NCBI GenBank assembly: GCA_022457155.1
Contig: JAJGOT010000168.1
Coordinates: forward strand, 945,001-1,009,000
Reading direction: 5' to 3'
From: Cladopsammia gracilis
Lineage: Eukaryota; Cnidaria; Anthozoa; Scleractinia; Dendrophylliidae
Length of the DNA stretch: 64,000 bases
Notes under the pieces: model-generated
The model's input: only the letters and a program-made list of their open reading frames with translations
Databases searched by the model: none
Told to the model about the DNA's origin: nothing
Part shown: positions 25,601 to 37,040 of the stretch, piece after piece
Position numbering within the stretch: the stretch's first letter is position 1
Layout of the letters: the number at the start of each line of letters is the position of its first letter
Program-made: the position numbers and the translations under genes

Positions 25601-26057
25601 AATATTTGAGATATATATTGACAAAAGCTGAAGTTTTCTGCTATATATCACGCCACATTGTAGCTGAGTACTAAAATTCTGCTATTTGGGCGCATAATGA
25701 GACCAAGAACAGGTGCAAAATCTTAAAACCATTGATCACAGTTCGTAAATCAATATTGCTTTTGTGTTTTGCACTGCCCACTGAGCAAGGATGGCTTATG
25801 AATAACAAAAAGCTACTCACCTTTGACTTTGCTTTTTCAAGAAACACACGAGAGATTAAGTTTCAGGTAAAAACGGCAAAGCGATAAAGCGATGACTCTT
25901 GATCTTCATGTTACAGATGGTATAAATAGTACACTTGATGAACTTTATTAGTTAGTGACATTTAGCTTCTTTCTTACCAATCATTTTCTGTTATTCTGTT
26001 ATGTTATCTTTCAAAAGGCTTATAAGTAACGGTCCTATTATAACTGTATTCATTTTT
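22681..26057. other. Unassigned AT-rich intergenic DNA
   Basis: No convincing coding region. Short open frames (under 120 codons) lack domains. A G/C-rich patch at 24820-24960 (runs of CCCC/GGGG) may be a small inserted repeat. Nothing else recognised. Confidence 0.5.
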
Positions 26058-26879
26058 ATCTCGTTAATGCGCTTGCGCATTAAGCGAGATTTCGAAGTCG
26101 AGTACTAAAAAAGGGACAAAAGTTGTTAACAAAATTTTGTGGACTTTTGTCCGGGGGGGTTTCTTGTTCCTTCTTTATAGAAGCTATATTAGGGCATTGA
26201 GGATATGGTTGGTTAAAGCGGTTAGGATTTCAAGAAGGGCGTCACATACTGCCACTAAAATGTTTGGGGAGCACCCCCGGACCCATTGTTAATTTCCCTA
26301 GGGTATTGGGATGTCAGAACTTGTGATGAACTTGTCATATCTCACATTACGTTACCGCAAAGGTATTAGTCCTTCTTAAATTTCGATATCTCACGTTACC
26401 TATCAGTTTCAATCATTTGTCGTAAAGCCATTATAGCTACTTTAAAAGGGTAAAAATAGGTTAAATGCGTTTTCTTGGGAAACGTAGTTTGAGAATTTCA
26501 CGGTGTATTTTACTAATGGAGAGGTTATAAGAAAGTTAAATGGGACAGGAAAGTTTGTGTGTTAATATGAGCGGTATGGCAGAGCAAAATAGCATGAACT
26601 TTGCGTTTTTTTCTATTGAGTTGTGGTTACACATACCTTGGGTTTGGGGCCTTCCCAAGGGTTAATGGCTTGGGTTCGGTTTATCTCAGGTTTCATCTTA
26701 CCCTTGGGGATGCGGTTACACAGTAAAAGACTCCCCAGGGTAAAATATAATAAGATATGAGTTCACTGACACTGCAGTTTACGCGCGAAAACGTACAGAT
26801 CGACATGGATGACACGAATCGAGATCTTGTAAGTTTAATTTCAGTCATTCTCCTGCTTATCATTTGATAAATATAACAA

Positions 26880-27099
26880 TCCGGCATTTTTTTTTTGCGA
26901 GAAGACACCGAAGAAGACGCCTTCAACTACGCTATCTTCAAGGTTTGTCGGCGTTTTATTTACATTTAGGAGCTCGCCACGAACTTGCTCGTCGCCAAGG
27001 AGGGCTTGGGTATTTCCACGACCACAGAATTGGTTTCAGCAACTTCTAAATAACAATGCACTCGATCACTGGTGGAAAGAAAATTTTAGAGTTACAAGT
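26880..27099 (+). pseudogene. PIF/Harbinger transposase N-terminal fragment
   Basis: Two adjoining frames: an arginine-rich segment (ARRHRRRRLQLRYLQ) and then WVFPRPQNWFQQLLNNNALD followed by HWWKENFRV. The second matches the W-V-x-P-R-x-x-x-W-F...WW/LWKxNFR pattern before the catalytic core of PIF/Harbinger transposases. A GTAAGC donor-like site follows. The DDE core is absent, so the gene is broken. Confidence 0.65.
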
Positions 27100-28028
27100 A
27101 AGCGTGCAATTAACCAAGCGTATCAGAGGTCAACTCAGCAGCAGGCGATTTCCTGTATTAGCTACGTTCTGCATTATGATTGGCCAAGCGGTTTGATTGT
27201 GCAATAGTATGGAGTCAGTCGAAAAAAGGGACAAAAGTTGTTAACAAAATTTTGTGGACTTTTGTCCGGGGGGTTTCTTCTTTCTTCTTTATAGAAGCTA
27301 TATTAGGGCATTGAGGATATGGTTGGTTAAAGCGGTTAGGATTTCAAGAAGGGCGTCACATACCGTCACTAAAATTTTTGAGGAACACCCCCGGTCCTAT
27401 TGTTAATTTCCCTAGGGTATTGAAATGTCATGAACTTGTCATGTCTTACGTTACCTCACCACAAAGGTATTACAGTTCTTATTAAGTTTCGATATCCCCC
27501 GCCGTTTTAATACTGATGACAAGAGCAATGACAGCTCAATGAGACAAGGAATCTCATTGGATGCGCTTAATTGGTTTGAAAGGCGATACGATCTTCACAC
27601 TCCAAAATCAGTCGACCGTGAAGGGTCAAAAGTTTGGGCTTTGTCTGTAGTCTCTCCTTTTTCTCTCTCTCCGCCGCGCGTCTCGCCTTTTTCGCGTGGG
27701 GTGATTTTCATGCGCGTTCGCATTTCGCTCGCTCTACTATCCCTGAGGAAAAAGGAGGGACTGCTCGTAGTCTAATCCTTTGTCATCATCTCGATAAAAA
27801 CTCAGAATAACTTTGACCACGCCACTCGACGCCATCACGGAGATCAAGGTCAACGCTCTACGACCCTGGTACCTTTCGCATATAATATCGGTTAATATGT
27901 CACCTGGTCACGCAGCGAGGCAGGTAAAAGTCACAAAATAGCTTTGCTGTTAGGAAAAAACTATGTTGCTTTTATTAACAACAACAATCGTTAATTTAGT
28001 ATAATTAATAGAATGTCACTTAACTGTT

Positions 28029-28292
28029 ACCGTATTTTCTCGATTAAACGCCGGGCCCCGAATAAACGCCGGGTATAATTGAGGAAGTTGTAAGTAAGCT
28101 CCTCAATCGTTTGTTTGTGGTATAATAAACTTAAGATTTAAGGGCAAGGTACAAGGCTGCCAAGAAAAACGAATAATAACCCTTTCTTAAAAAATGGCGG
28201 GCGAGAAAAAACTGCTGATACAAAGAAACGCCGGGTCCACAAGGCCAAGTTTGAAATAAACGCCGGGGGCATTTAATAGAGAAAATACGGTA
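28029..28292. mobile_element. MITE with ACCGTATTTTCTC ends, inside copy A
   Basis: Starts ACCGTATTTTCTCGATTAAA and ends TTTAATAGAGAAAATACGGT, with ACGCCGGG words repeated inside. The same element is present, inverted, in copy B (about 46625-46890), so it inserted before the two copies separated. Confidence 0.75.
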
Positions 28293-29944
28293 ACTTTTCA
28301 TTTATCAGTTAACTACTATATTTTTGGGCAATTGTCAGTTAACTGTTAACCCCATCAGCACCCTCCTAAATGCACTGGTATTCTGAATTTCACTTTTGCC
28401 GGAACGCAATTGGCATGAAAACAAAACGAAAAAACTCGCGAGATAATAACGCCTTTTGTCACAACATTTCACCCACGACTGAAAAACCTTAAACAAATAC
28501 TGATGAAAAATGGAGTTTCGTTCAAAACCAACCATTCCTGAAAACTATTTACAAAACGCCGCCTAACACATCATACAAGACGTAAATCACTTAACGACAC
28601 GACTCATAACAGCCAAACTTTGAAAGCTAATATAAATGCATCGCAACCGCAAAACCACATAGCGGAGTCGGTGCAGGCCTGTCATGAACCTCATTTCGAT
28701 CTAAGGGAAACTAAAAAAGTGACCGCCAGGAGTGGTGCCCTGTTTATCCGCTCCAGACCCAATATTTTCTATATAAGTGCGTCCATAGCAGACATGACCG
28801 AAAAATGACCACGTGATCACCATTTTCCCGCCATTTTTCACGTCAAAATATATAAAACAGCAGACTTGATACTTGAGCTAACTACAAAACTTTCCGTTTC
28901 ATTATGCAAGAGTAGGAACAGCAAAATACCATAAATTTTGACTTTCGTTCTATTTTCGAATACTGCTGGAGAGTTGAAAAAGAAATGGCTGATGGCGCGA
29001 TGTCTGCTAAACATAGCTCAAATTGTCCTGGCATGGGGAAAGGCAGCTCTAGAGAAATGACATGTTGTTACGGCCTCCTTCCATTAGATTCGGCAAATGT
29101 GAAGTTCAATGTTTGAATCGGGCCTTACTTTAAAGAATATTAAAGATTCAGTCACCATTTGTTGTGTCAATTGATATTTTGATAATTAATATTAATGTCT
29201 CATCTGATCAGATATAAAGTCATTGCACGTGACGTATTATCGATGTGGGCTTTTAATTGTTTTAAAATTGCGGCAATCTATTGTATTTGATTTAGAAAGT
29301 CTTTTCCATTGTCAAATATCCCAACAGAAAATAGACAATGAATAACTGAAAATGCACTGTGTAAATTGAACCAACAACACATTTTCATCGTCAATTAGCT
29401 AGGAAGGCGGGAAAAGTCTTTCACTTTCACTTCCCTAACATCAAAATTATTTACATTCACACTCGTGATTCTTTGTTACTCATAACTTTTTTTGACTTGC
29501 ACCAACATGAATTTTCAAACCAAGTTCTCTCAATCTTCTCTATCCTGCCAAGAACCATATCCAGTTGACTACTGCGCCTCGCATTTTCTACATAATGTCT
29601 GATTCTACAACGCCATCTTTACCATATTTATTTTATATTTATTTTAGATTCTTCTTTTTTTTAACCTCATGTTTCAACGCATTAACGAGATGGCTTTAAG
29701 AGCCCTTTGATTGTTTTTTAGCCCCCGTAGAAGGTTGTTTTGCAAACCGAAATATCGGGCAAATATATACTACTGTTGTTTTATTTCACTTCTGTCTCAA
29801 TCTCTTCTCCTTGCCGTAAGGATCAGTTTGCCGTTTTTACCTACTATTTCAAGATTTTTACTGATCCAGGTCTACGATAGATCCGGCTGCACTCTTCATT
29901 GGTTTGTCGCTGTGGTTTTGTCCCCCTGGCTGCAATGTCGTCCC

Positions 29945-30010
29945 TAGGCGCCGCGATAATAAATACCGGAAAGACCCTGGGACGAGGTTGTTCAGTAGAC
30001 ACAAGATGGT
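29945..30010 (+). repeat. Partial duplicate of the exon 1 leader
   Basis: This stretch, ending in CAGTAGACACAAGATGG, matches 30205-30262 directly upstream of the in-frame ATG at 30256. About 250 bp separate the copies. Confidence 0.6.
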
Positions 30011-30126
30011 GCTGCGTTGTGAAGTCAGACCCTAATAAATTAGGTAAATGACTCAGAATTATTTTACCAATGATTAGAGGTACTGTAAACTTGTGACAAG
30101 ACCTGGGAATCTATACACTGTTATCG

Positions 30127-30408
30127 ATGGCTTCATGTTTTTTAACTTTCAATTTTCTTTTAATTTTCTTTTTAATTTTTGCTTTTGTTCATTCATCCCA
30201 CGATAATGAAAACCGAAAAGACACTGGGGACGAGGGTGCTCTCAGTAGACACAAGATGGAGTTGTTCGGAGAGAAAATTTGTGAGGTGATTGGAAATGTC
30301 TCGTGGGGTGGCGATGACTTGGAACCTGGAGCGATAACACTTCATAAGCTATTTGGCAACTACTTTATTGATGTCAGTAAAACAACAGCAGCAGCACAGT
30401 CATCACAG
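30127..30408 (+). CDS. Kinase gene, exon 1 (N-terminal domain)
   Basis: First recognised exon of a four-exon host gene for a coiled-coil protein kinase of the tyrosine-kinase-like group. From the ATG at 30127 it encodes 94 codons, ending in phase 0 at a CAG|GTATGT donor. An ATG at 30256 is the alternative start. It would drop a hydrophobic stretch (FNFLLIFFLIFAFV) that looks like a signal anchor but could be AT-rich 5' leader. The conserved-looking part is ICEVIGNVSWGGDDLEPGAI followed by a short Y/F-rich segment. No family name known. The start is uncertain and upstream exons are possible. The exon is bracketed by two inverted Harbinger-like copies. Confidence 0.65.
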
Positions 30409-31128
30409 GTATGTCAATCAATCAATGATTCAGATGATTTTTTATGCCCGAGCATGTAATCAGTGTTTTAACCCTTTAACTCGCAATCGTACATTAAGCT
30501 TAGGTTATATGTACGACAAACACCAGTAGTGATTTGAAACTCTGCAGCTTTCACATATCTAGACACTTGTTAGGACAAAGCGATAAGTTTCATAGCTTTA
30601 ACACCCAACTACTTTAATAGCTTAATAATAATAATTATAATAATACTTTATTTACTCATTATTTTTTACAACTCTATTTTAAAAATACCTACACACATTT
30701 TATTAACAAAATACTGATAATTTAAATAGTTAATATAATTTTGAGCCTGGAGCTAAATTAACGGTTGAGTTTTCTAGTTAGCCCCCAGCCATAGTTACAA
30801 CTATGTTAATTACAACTATGCTGCATATGGTTGTTCATTCGACTGCAAATCCAAAAATGCCCATTTCTACTTCCCAGGAAAACAACAAGAAACGCACATC
30901 TTTGCATCTATTTTTTTTTTTTAATGAAAAAAATAATGCTGAATCCAAAAGTGTACATTTGCAACAAACTTCAAACCTGTTCCTCTGCATATACGCTAAA
31001 AACATTTTCCATCAATCTTTCAGCAGATTGAGCAATTACTGTTCATTCAGAGCGGGCTTGAGACAAATGTGAATTTCACATTTAACTACCTCTTATAGAG
31101 ACAACTTAAAATTTTGCAAATTAGTGTC

Positions 31129-31172
<44 letters not shown>

Positions 31173-32110
31173 GCAAAAACTTTGCAGTTAATTAACTACG
31201 AAATATTGCTTCTGTATATATATATATATATAATTATAGTGAGGAAGTTACATGTAACTGCAAAATATTTATTTATATATTATACCCCATTCAGAGCTAC
31301 ATGTACATGTATTCTTGCAAACTTATAACTCATCCTCATGCACGACCTTTGTCACCTTTGTAATGCATTATAAACCTAGGCTTAAAAGTTTTATTAAACA
31401 GTATTTTACTGAGATTAATTAAACCTAAGAGTATACAGTCTTTAATGGTCACTATTTTTTTCAGTTGGTAAATGTCAAATAAAACTTTGTGCCCAGCACT
31501 TTATAAGCAAATAACTAAAGTTTTAATAATACATACAATGATACAGAACGAATGTGCTGGATCTTTATTTGATCAAAAAGTGCGTGTGTACAGTATGATC
31601 AATCACAAGACATGCGGGATTTTGTTCACTATAATAATTTATAGTATATAAAACTTGACCTTAATTAGTTGGTAAATGTGTTTAAAATAACACTAACAGT
31701 ATGTTGTACCCAGCATGTTAGTTTTAACCTGTTTAAAAGTTGGGGCCACACAACATGCAGGATTTTGTCAAAATAGCTTCAATTATTTGCGAATTCTGAA
31801 ACCATTACACTTGTTGGCACTAATCCCATGGGAAAACTACATGTAATTTAAAATTGAAATTGTGAATTATGTTGCCCAGGTCATTTTTTTTCAAGCAAAC
31901 AATTGTTTATATACATGTAATTCCCCTTGACACCTATCCCAAAGTGAGAGAACAATGAATAGCAACAAAATAGCTTCAATTATTCGGGAATTTGGAAACC
32001 ATTATACTTGTTGACACTTCCCCTGGGGAAACTGATTAAAAATTGAAATTGTGAATTATATTGTTCCAATGATTTTTTCAAGCAAACAATAGTCTGTATA
32101 ATTCCCCTTT
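30409..32110. other. Start of intron 1, AT-rich
   Basis: Non-coding. Contains TA dinucleotide microsatellites at about 31132-31168 and 31214-31232. Nothing else recognised. Confidence 0.6.
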
Positions 32111-32452
32111 CAGGGTTGCCACTCATTAGAACATAAAAAATTCCCTGACTTTTCCCTGACCTCAAAACAATTTTCACTGACTTTGCATTGGACAAATAGA
32201 CAACATCCACTATTACATTTGCTTCAGCTTCTTTTGCAGACCATCAATATTCTTCTCTTCATTTTAGATCTCTTTACGTTTTTCACGGGATTTTGAACCC
32301 ATTACATTTGACTTCACCAAACTGAAAACAAAATTCCCTAACTTTTCACTGACTTTGACAAGAACTAAGACTTTCCCTGACCTTTTGCAAAATTCCCTGA
32401 CTTTTCCCTGACCTTGAAAAATTTTTGTTTTTCCCTGACTGTGGCAACCCTG
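32111..32452. mobile_element. hAT-like MITE (CAGGGTTGCCAC ends)
   Basis: Starts CAGGGTTGCCAC and ends GTGGCAACCCTG, with internal repeats of TTCCCTGACTTTTCCCTGAC. CCTTT lies on both sides. The CAGGG terminus is typical of hAT nonautonomous elements. Confidence 0.8.
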
Positions 32453-32667
32453 CCTTTACAGATATCCTAAAGTGAGAGAATGAGCAAATTAAAATCCCAA
32501 GGTTGCTGACCAATAGATGCTCAACAATGTCACTGTTTACTGTGTTCATTAAATTATTCTGTTGAGAAATCAATTTATTTGTATGCCAAAACAACTCTGA
32601 CCAAGATTTATTACTTCACTGTGACCACCTGATTTCCATCTTATCAGGGGTGATGGGTGTACATCCC

Positions 32668-33007
32668 CGGGGGGGGGGGGTACTCCCTTATATACACTAT
32701 ATAGGTACAGTGTAACTATGTGCCGCCCGGTAGGTAGGGTTTTTGAGGTGCTCAGTATTTTTGGTATTGTTATCCTTAGATATTCCTTAGATAGGGTCAC
32801 TAAATTGCAGTATCCACCCCAACGCGCAAAACAAAAAAGATATGGTCTGTTAAAACTGTACTACACGCCTGAATTGGGCCTTAAAAAGGGTATCAAATTT
32901 CGATTTTCTATATATACATGTACACTGTACCCTTAAATAGGGTCAGGGTTTGAGAACCTTGGCAGCACACACCTATCCTAAATTGTCAGGAGTACCCCCC
33001 CCCTGGG
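32668..33007. mobile_element. MITE with poly-G/GTACTCC ends
   Basis: Left end GGGGGGGGGTACTCC and right end GGAGTACCCCCCC are inverted copies around a TATA-rich interior (TATATACACTATATAGG). No coding. Confidence 0.7.
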
Positions 33008-35344
33008 GTGTACATGTACTTGATCTTAAATTAGGGACCCTATGAATGTTGTTTCATTACTGTACATAAATAGAACATACCTTTTACAGAAGTTATTTCT
33101 CAGGTGTGTGTGCTCTGACTTGAATGATTGCAAAGTGTTTGTAAGATGCTGTGAGTTGATTCGTTTGATCTCTTGAGTGTATCCCCAATGTAGAGGTCTT
33201 GTGAACCTTGACGTTGATCCAATGCTTTTCTCAAAAAATATTGCTATGTCATAAATCTTTGAAATACTCAGAGAATTATTGTATTTTTACTATTTTCTTT
33301 GTTGACAAATACATGTAAACCATTGTCGTAGAGCTTGAGGTGTGGGATCAAGAGAGTCAGTGTTTTTGGACATTTGATAGCTACAGGCCTAATACCTTAT
33401 TACATGAAAGTTTTTGCAATACATTAACTTTGCAATAATTATTCACAACACTATAATTTTGCAAATATTTTACATTGTAACTCACTTTAATTTTGCAAAA
33501 TTTCATAAAAAAATTCTTGATTTTAGGTAAATTATAATATATCACATGATGTTTCCTGTCAACAGATTACTGTACAGCTGTACATGTCTTTATTATACCA
33601 CCAACAGTAACAAGCCAAAATAATAAATACAGTTTCTGTAGAAGGCATTATTTTTTTCAGTAGTATTGAATAATCAGCAACAGGAACAAAACAGAAACCA
33701 TCCAAAAACAATAATTTATATGTACTGCCTTATAATAGAGGTCCTGAACTCTACGCAACTATGAAAGACACTGTGACATACATTAAGGAACATGTGAGCT
33801 CATTGGCCTTCTTAACAGCAGGACAGGTATACCATAAAAAAATAGGATTTTGAAGATTTGAAATATTCATAAAAAATTCACGTTTTGCTGAAATAAATTT
33901 TTTTTTTCGCAGATGTTCATTACGTGACGTGTAGATTTAGATACAAAGATAAAAAAATTTAGGTTATGGGCACTTTAACAATCTGCATGTAAGGCCATGG
34001 AGATGTATGTTGGATGCAGTGAGCTTTTAATCGGTTTGTTGTAACTATTTTTGGTTTTTCATGTGTTATTAAGTTTGTTATTAGTTTGTCATACATGTAT
34101 TTAACTTAAATTATTGTGATTGTTATTTCGCTCCCATTGTTTATGTGATTGAACACTTGCAATACTCTAAAATTGGTGATAAAAAGGTCACGATTTGTAC
34201 ACCTGTATGCACATAATCTGCATATATTTCCTGGAATACACTTAAAATGAAAAAAGATGTTCATTAAGTGGCTGTATCTGTTCAGTTCTTAGAGAAACCG
34301 GCACAGCAAATTTGAGCTAATTTCATCAGACCATTTTTCATGCATTTTCAATTTTCTTTAGTGGTACATGTTATTTTTTTTTTGCCTGATAGTTATTCAA
34401 CATGGTTAATATATAGAGACTATATAATGGATTATAGCCAAAATAGCTGTACTGACTTGTTAAGTAATGAGAAAAAAAATAAACTTGTGGTTGTACATGT
34501 GACAGTGCTTTTAAAGTTAATACTGACATCATTCTAGCAGTTTTGAAGAAACCTATCAGACTATCAAAGTTTGCTATATAATATAATAATTATTGTTAAA
34601 TCTTACATATGTACATGTATAGATGATGAACCTCAGATTCAACTTGAAAAATGTTGTATCTTCTGCATGCACGCACTACATGTACATGCAGTTTATTATG
34701 ATCTGAGTGCACTTTGTTGAATTTTTCTGCACCTCTAAACTATTACTAATGAATGCTCACAAAAACAACTGTCTGAAGTTAATACTTTGTTAGATTTAGA
34801 GATAAGCCTCATCATGGGTACCTACATGTACAGGTACACTCTACATTCAAGCTAATGGAGTATGTCACTTTTTTCTTAAATCATGAAAGTTGTAAACAAA
34901 AATTGTCATTGGTTCAGTTATTAATAGTGACCTGAACACCTCTTTCAGACATTCAATTTTATTGGTCTTAACAACCTGTTGCTGGTATTAATAAAAGTGC
35001 CCCTGTTATCAAATTTTTGATTTTCATTTTTTTACATTTTCATGTACAATAAGACTTTCTTACTCATCTTGCCAAATTACAATTATTACGCACATCAGAG
35101 GTCTTTTTATTTTAACATTTATTTTCCGAGAATTTACGGCGGCTATTAATCAACCTTGTTCCAAGGCTTGGCTCTGAATGGGAGAAAGTGACGTCAAAGA
35201 CTCAAACATACCTCACGGGTTGAAATTAATAATAACAATCAGCATAGAAAATTGTTGCTTTTCGCGTTATTTTCAATACTCATTGTTATTATAATTTCAG
35301 CTGTACATAGCTGTACTTAGTCAATACCAGGAAATATAAAAGTA
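33008..35344. other. Intron 1, AT-rich, nothing recognised
   Basis: Many ACATGTA words and short T runs. No coding region or clear repeat boundaries. Confidence 0.5.
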
Positions 35345-35862
35345 CAGTGGAACCCCGATTTAACGAAGTCCCCGATTTAACGTACAAATGTTTTCGGCCC
35401 GGCCAGAGTCACAGTAAAATGTATGGAGAAGAACCCCAATTTAACGTAATCCCCAATATAACGAACAAAATCTGGAGGACCGAACGTAAAAACTACCCCG
35501 ATATAACGAATAAAATGTCATCACGCCACAGAAGACGAATCTGGCAAGTGATGAAACCAATAATATTTTGTTTATTCTCTAAGAACATTGTCAGCAGCTA
35601 TCCATTATGTACAGTGGACAGTACATTAATAAATCACGAGTGCTTTAAGTTATGTGTACACTGTGCAATACCGATCAGACGGGGAAGTGTTGGACTGTGA
35701 AGCAGAACGGTAAATTTTAATTATTACCTATACCCCGATCTAACAAAGTTTTAGGTCATTTTTCCACAAATCGTTATATCAGGGTTCTCGATTTAACGAA
35801 ACCCCGATCTAACGAACTGTTTTTTCCGGTCCCCTGTGCTTCGTTAAATTGGGGTTCCACTG
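35345..35862. mobile_element. Tc1/mariner (pogo/Tigger-like) MITE
   Basis: Starts CAGTGGAACCCCGATTTAAC and ends with the inverse (GTTAAATTGGGGTTCCACTG), with TA at both sides (35343-35344, 35863-35864). Internal degenerate repeats of CCCCGATTTAACGAA occur near both ends. A 117-codon open frame inside it is translated repeat, not a transposase. Confidence 0.85.
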
Positions 35863-35898
35863 TATGAAGTTAAACTGAAATTTCCAAAGGGGTACTTT

Positions 35899-35939
<41 letters not shown>

Positions 35940-35943
<4 letters not shown>

Positions 35944-37040
35944 AAATTCATTAATAGTTCATAAAGAAAATACAAAAGAAATAAAAAGTTTAATGAAGGT
36001 TTGAAAATCCTGATACAGAACAGCTATACTGCATCACTGTTACAGAATACATATTAATAGGAATGCTAATAAGCTTCATCACTATTGTTCTTATAACCCC
36101 CATCCCCTCCCCCCATCTTCTCCCCCTCCTTTTCCCCACTCCTCCCCTCCTCCTTCTCCCCCCTCCTTCTCCTTCTCCTCCTCCTTTCTCCCCTCCCCCA
36201 CCTCTCCCTACTTCCCCCATCCTTTTCCCCTCCTCCCCCTCCTTCTCCCCCCTCCTTCTCCTTCTCCTCCTCCTTTCTCCCCACCCCAGCCTCTCCCTAC
36301 TTCCCCCATCCTTTTTCCTCCCCTTCTCCAACCTCCCCCGTCTTCTCCTTCCCCGCCTTCTCCTTCCCCCCCTCCTTCTCTGCCCTTCTTCTTCACCCAC
36401 TCTAAGGAATAAGAAATAGATAAAATAAATGTGAGCAGCAGAACTATTTACATGGATATTTACATTGGTGAGCTATTGTAAATAATTATACGTACATTTG
36501 TGCTGGTTATAAAAGAAAAATAACAATGATTTAGATTACATACAGTATAGCTGTTCTGTGTCAGGATTTACAAATTCCCCATTAAGTTTTCATTTCTTTT
36601 GTATATACAATACATACGGTACATATATAATTATAACACCATAGCACCATCAAACAGAAATTTACCAAAATGTACAGTAAACCATTCAAAACCTGTTAAA
36701 ACTAAACTTTCTTGACGACTATCAATATTACTATTAGACAGCATATAGTGCTGGGTTTCATGGAAAGTATGGATCAAAGATCGGGGCTCAAGGGTAACAG
36801 ATCAAGGATTTTGAAATAAAGTCATTGAAAAATAAGAGAAAGTTAAAATATCAAAGATCACACAAAATTAAAAAAAATTAAAAAATGAAAACAAATAAAT
36901 TGAATCTTTCTGTATAAAATAAAGTAAAATGAAATATAAATTATTTTACAAAATACTCAAGGAAATGCACATGCTATGATTAGTCAAACCACGTTAATCA
37001 TAACTTGATAAAGCACGCACAAATTCTTTCCCCCTTGTGG
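35940..37040. repeat. Diverged segmental repeat, copy 1, with polypyrimidine tract
   Basis: Shares with 39750-41160, in direct orientation, the blocks GAATGCTAATAAGCTTCATC, AAATGTGAGCAGCAGAACT, CATTTCTTTTGTATAT and GATCGGGGCTCAAGG. It includes a CT-rich run (36095-36400) of TCC/TTCTCC units. That run is shorter in the other copy. Confidence 0.75.
36095..36400. repeat. Polypyrimidine (CCT/TTC) low-complexity tract
   Basis: About 300 bp almost entirely C and T on the plus strand. Could adopt triplex (H-DNA) structure. Long open frames across it on both strands are artefacts of composition. Confidence 0.9.

Larger units (their letters stand above)
26058..29691 (+). mobile_element. Harbinger-like DNA transposon, copy A
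   Basis: Ends are ATCTCGTTAATGCG and its inverse CGCATTAACGAGAT. The left end forms a longer palindrome (ATCTCGTTAATGCGCTTGCG plus CATTAAGCGAGAT). About 580 bp of the left end and 1.9 kb of the right end recur, inverted, in copy B (45478-50590). The middle encodes a PIF/Harbinger-type transposase fragment. It contains an internal duplication (26107-26560 repeated at 27217-27540) and a nested MITE (28029-28292). Homology with copy B runs about 23 bp beyond the right end (GGCTTTAAGAGCCC), so the true border there may lie slightly outside. Confidence 0.7.

Noticed and set aside
35347..35700. 117-codon frame as a transposase
   Set aside because: It starts in the TIR repeats of a pogo-like MITE and has no HTH or DDE motifs.
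36063..36419. Open frames of over 100 codons on both strands
   Set aside because: Produced by the polypyrimidine tract; no gene-like composition.
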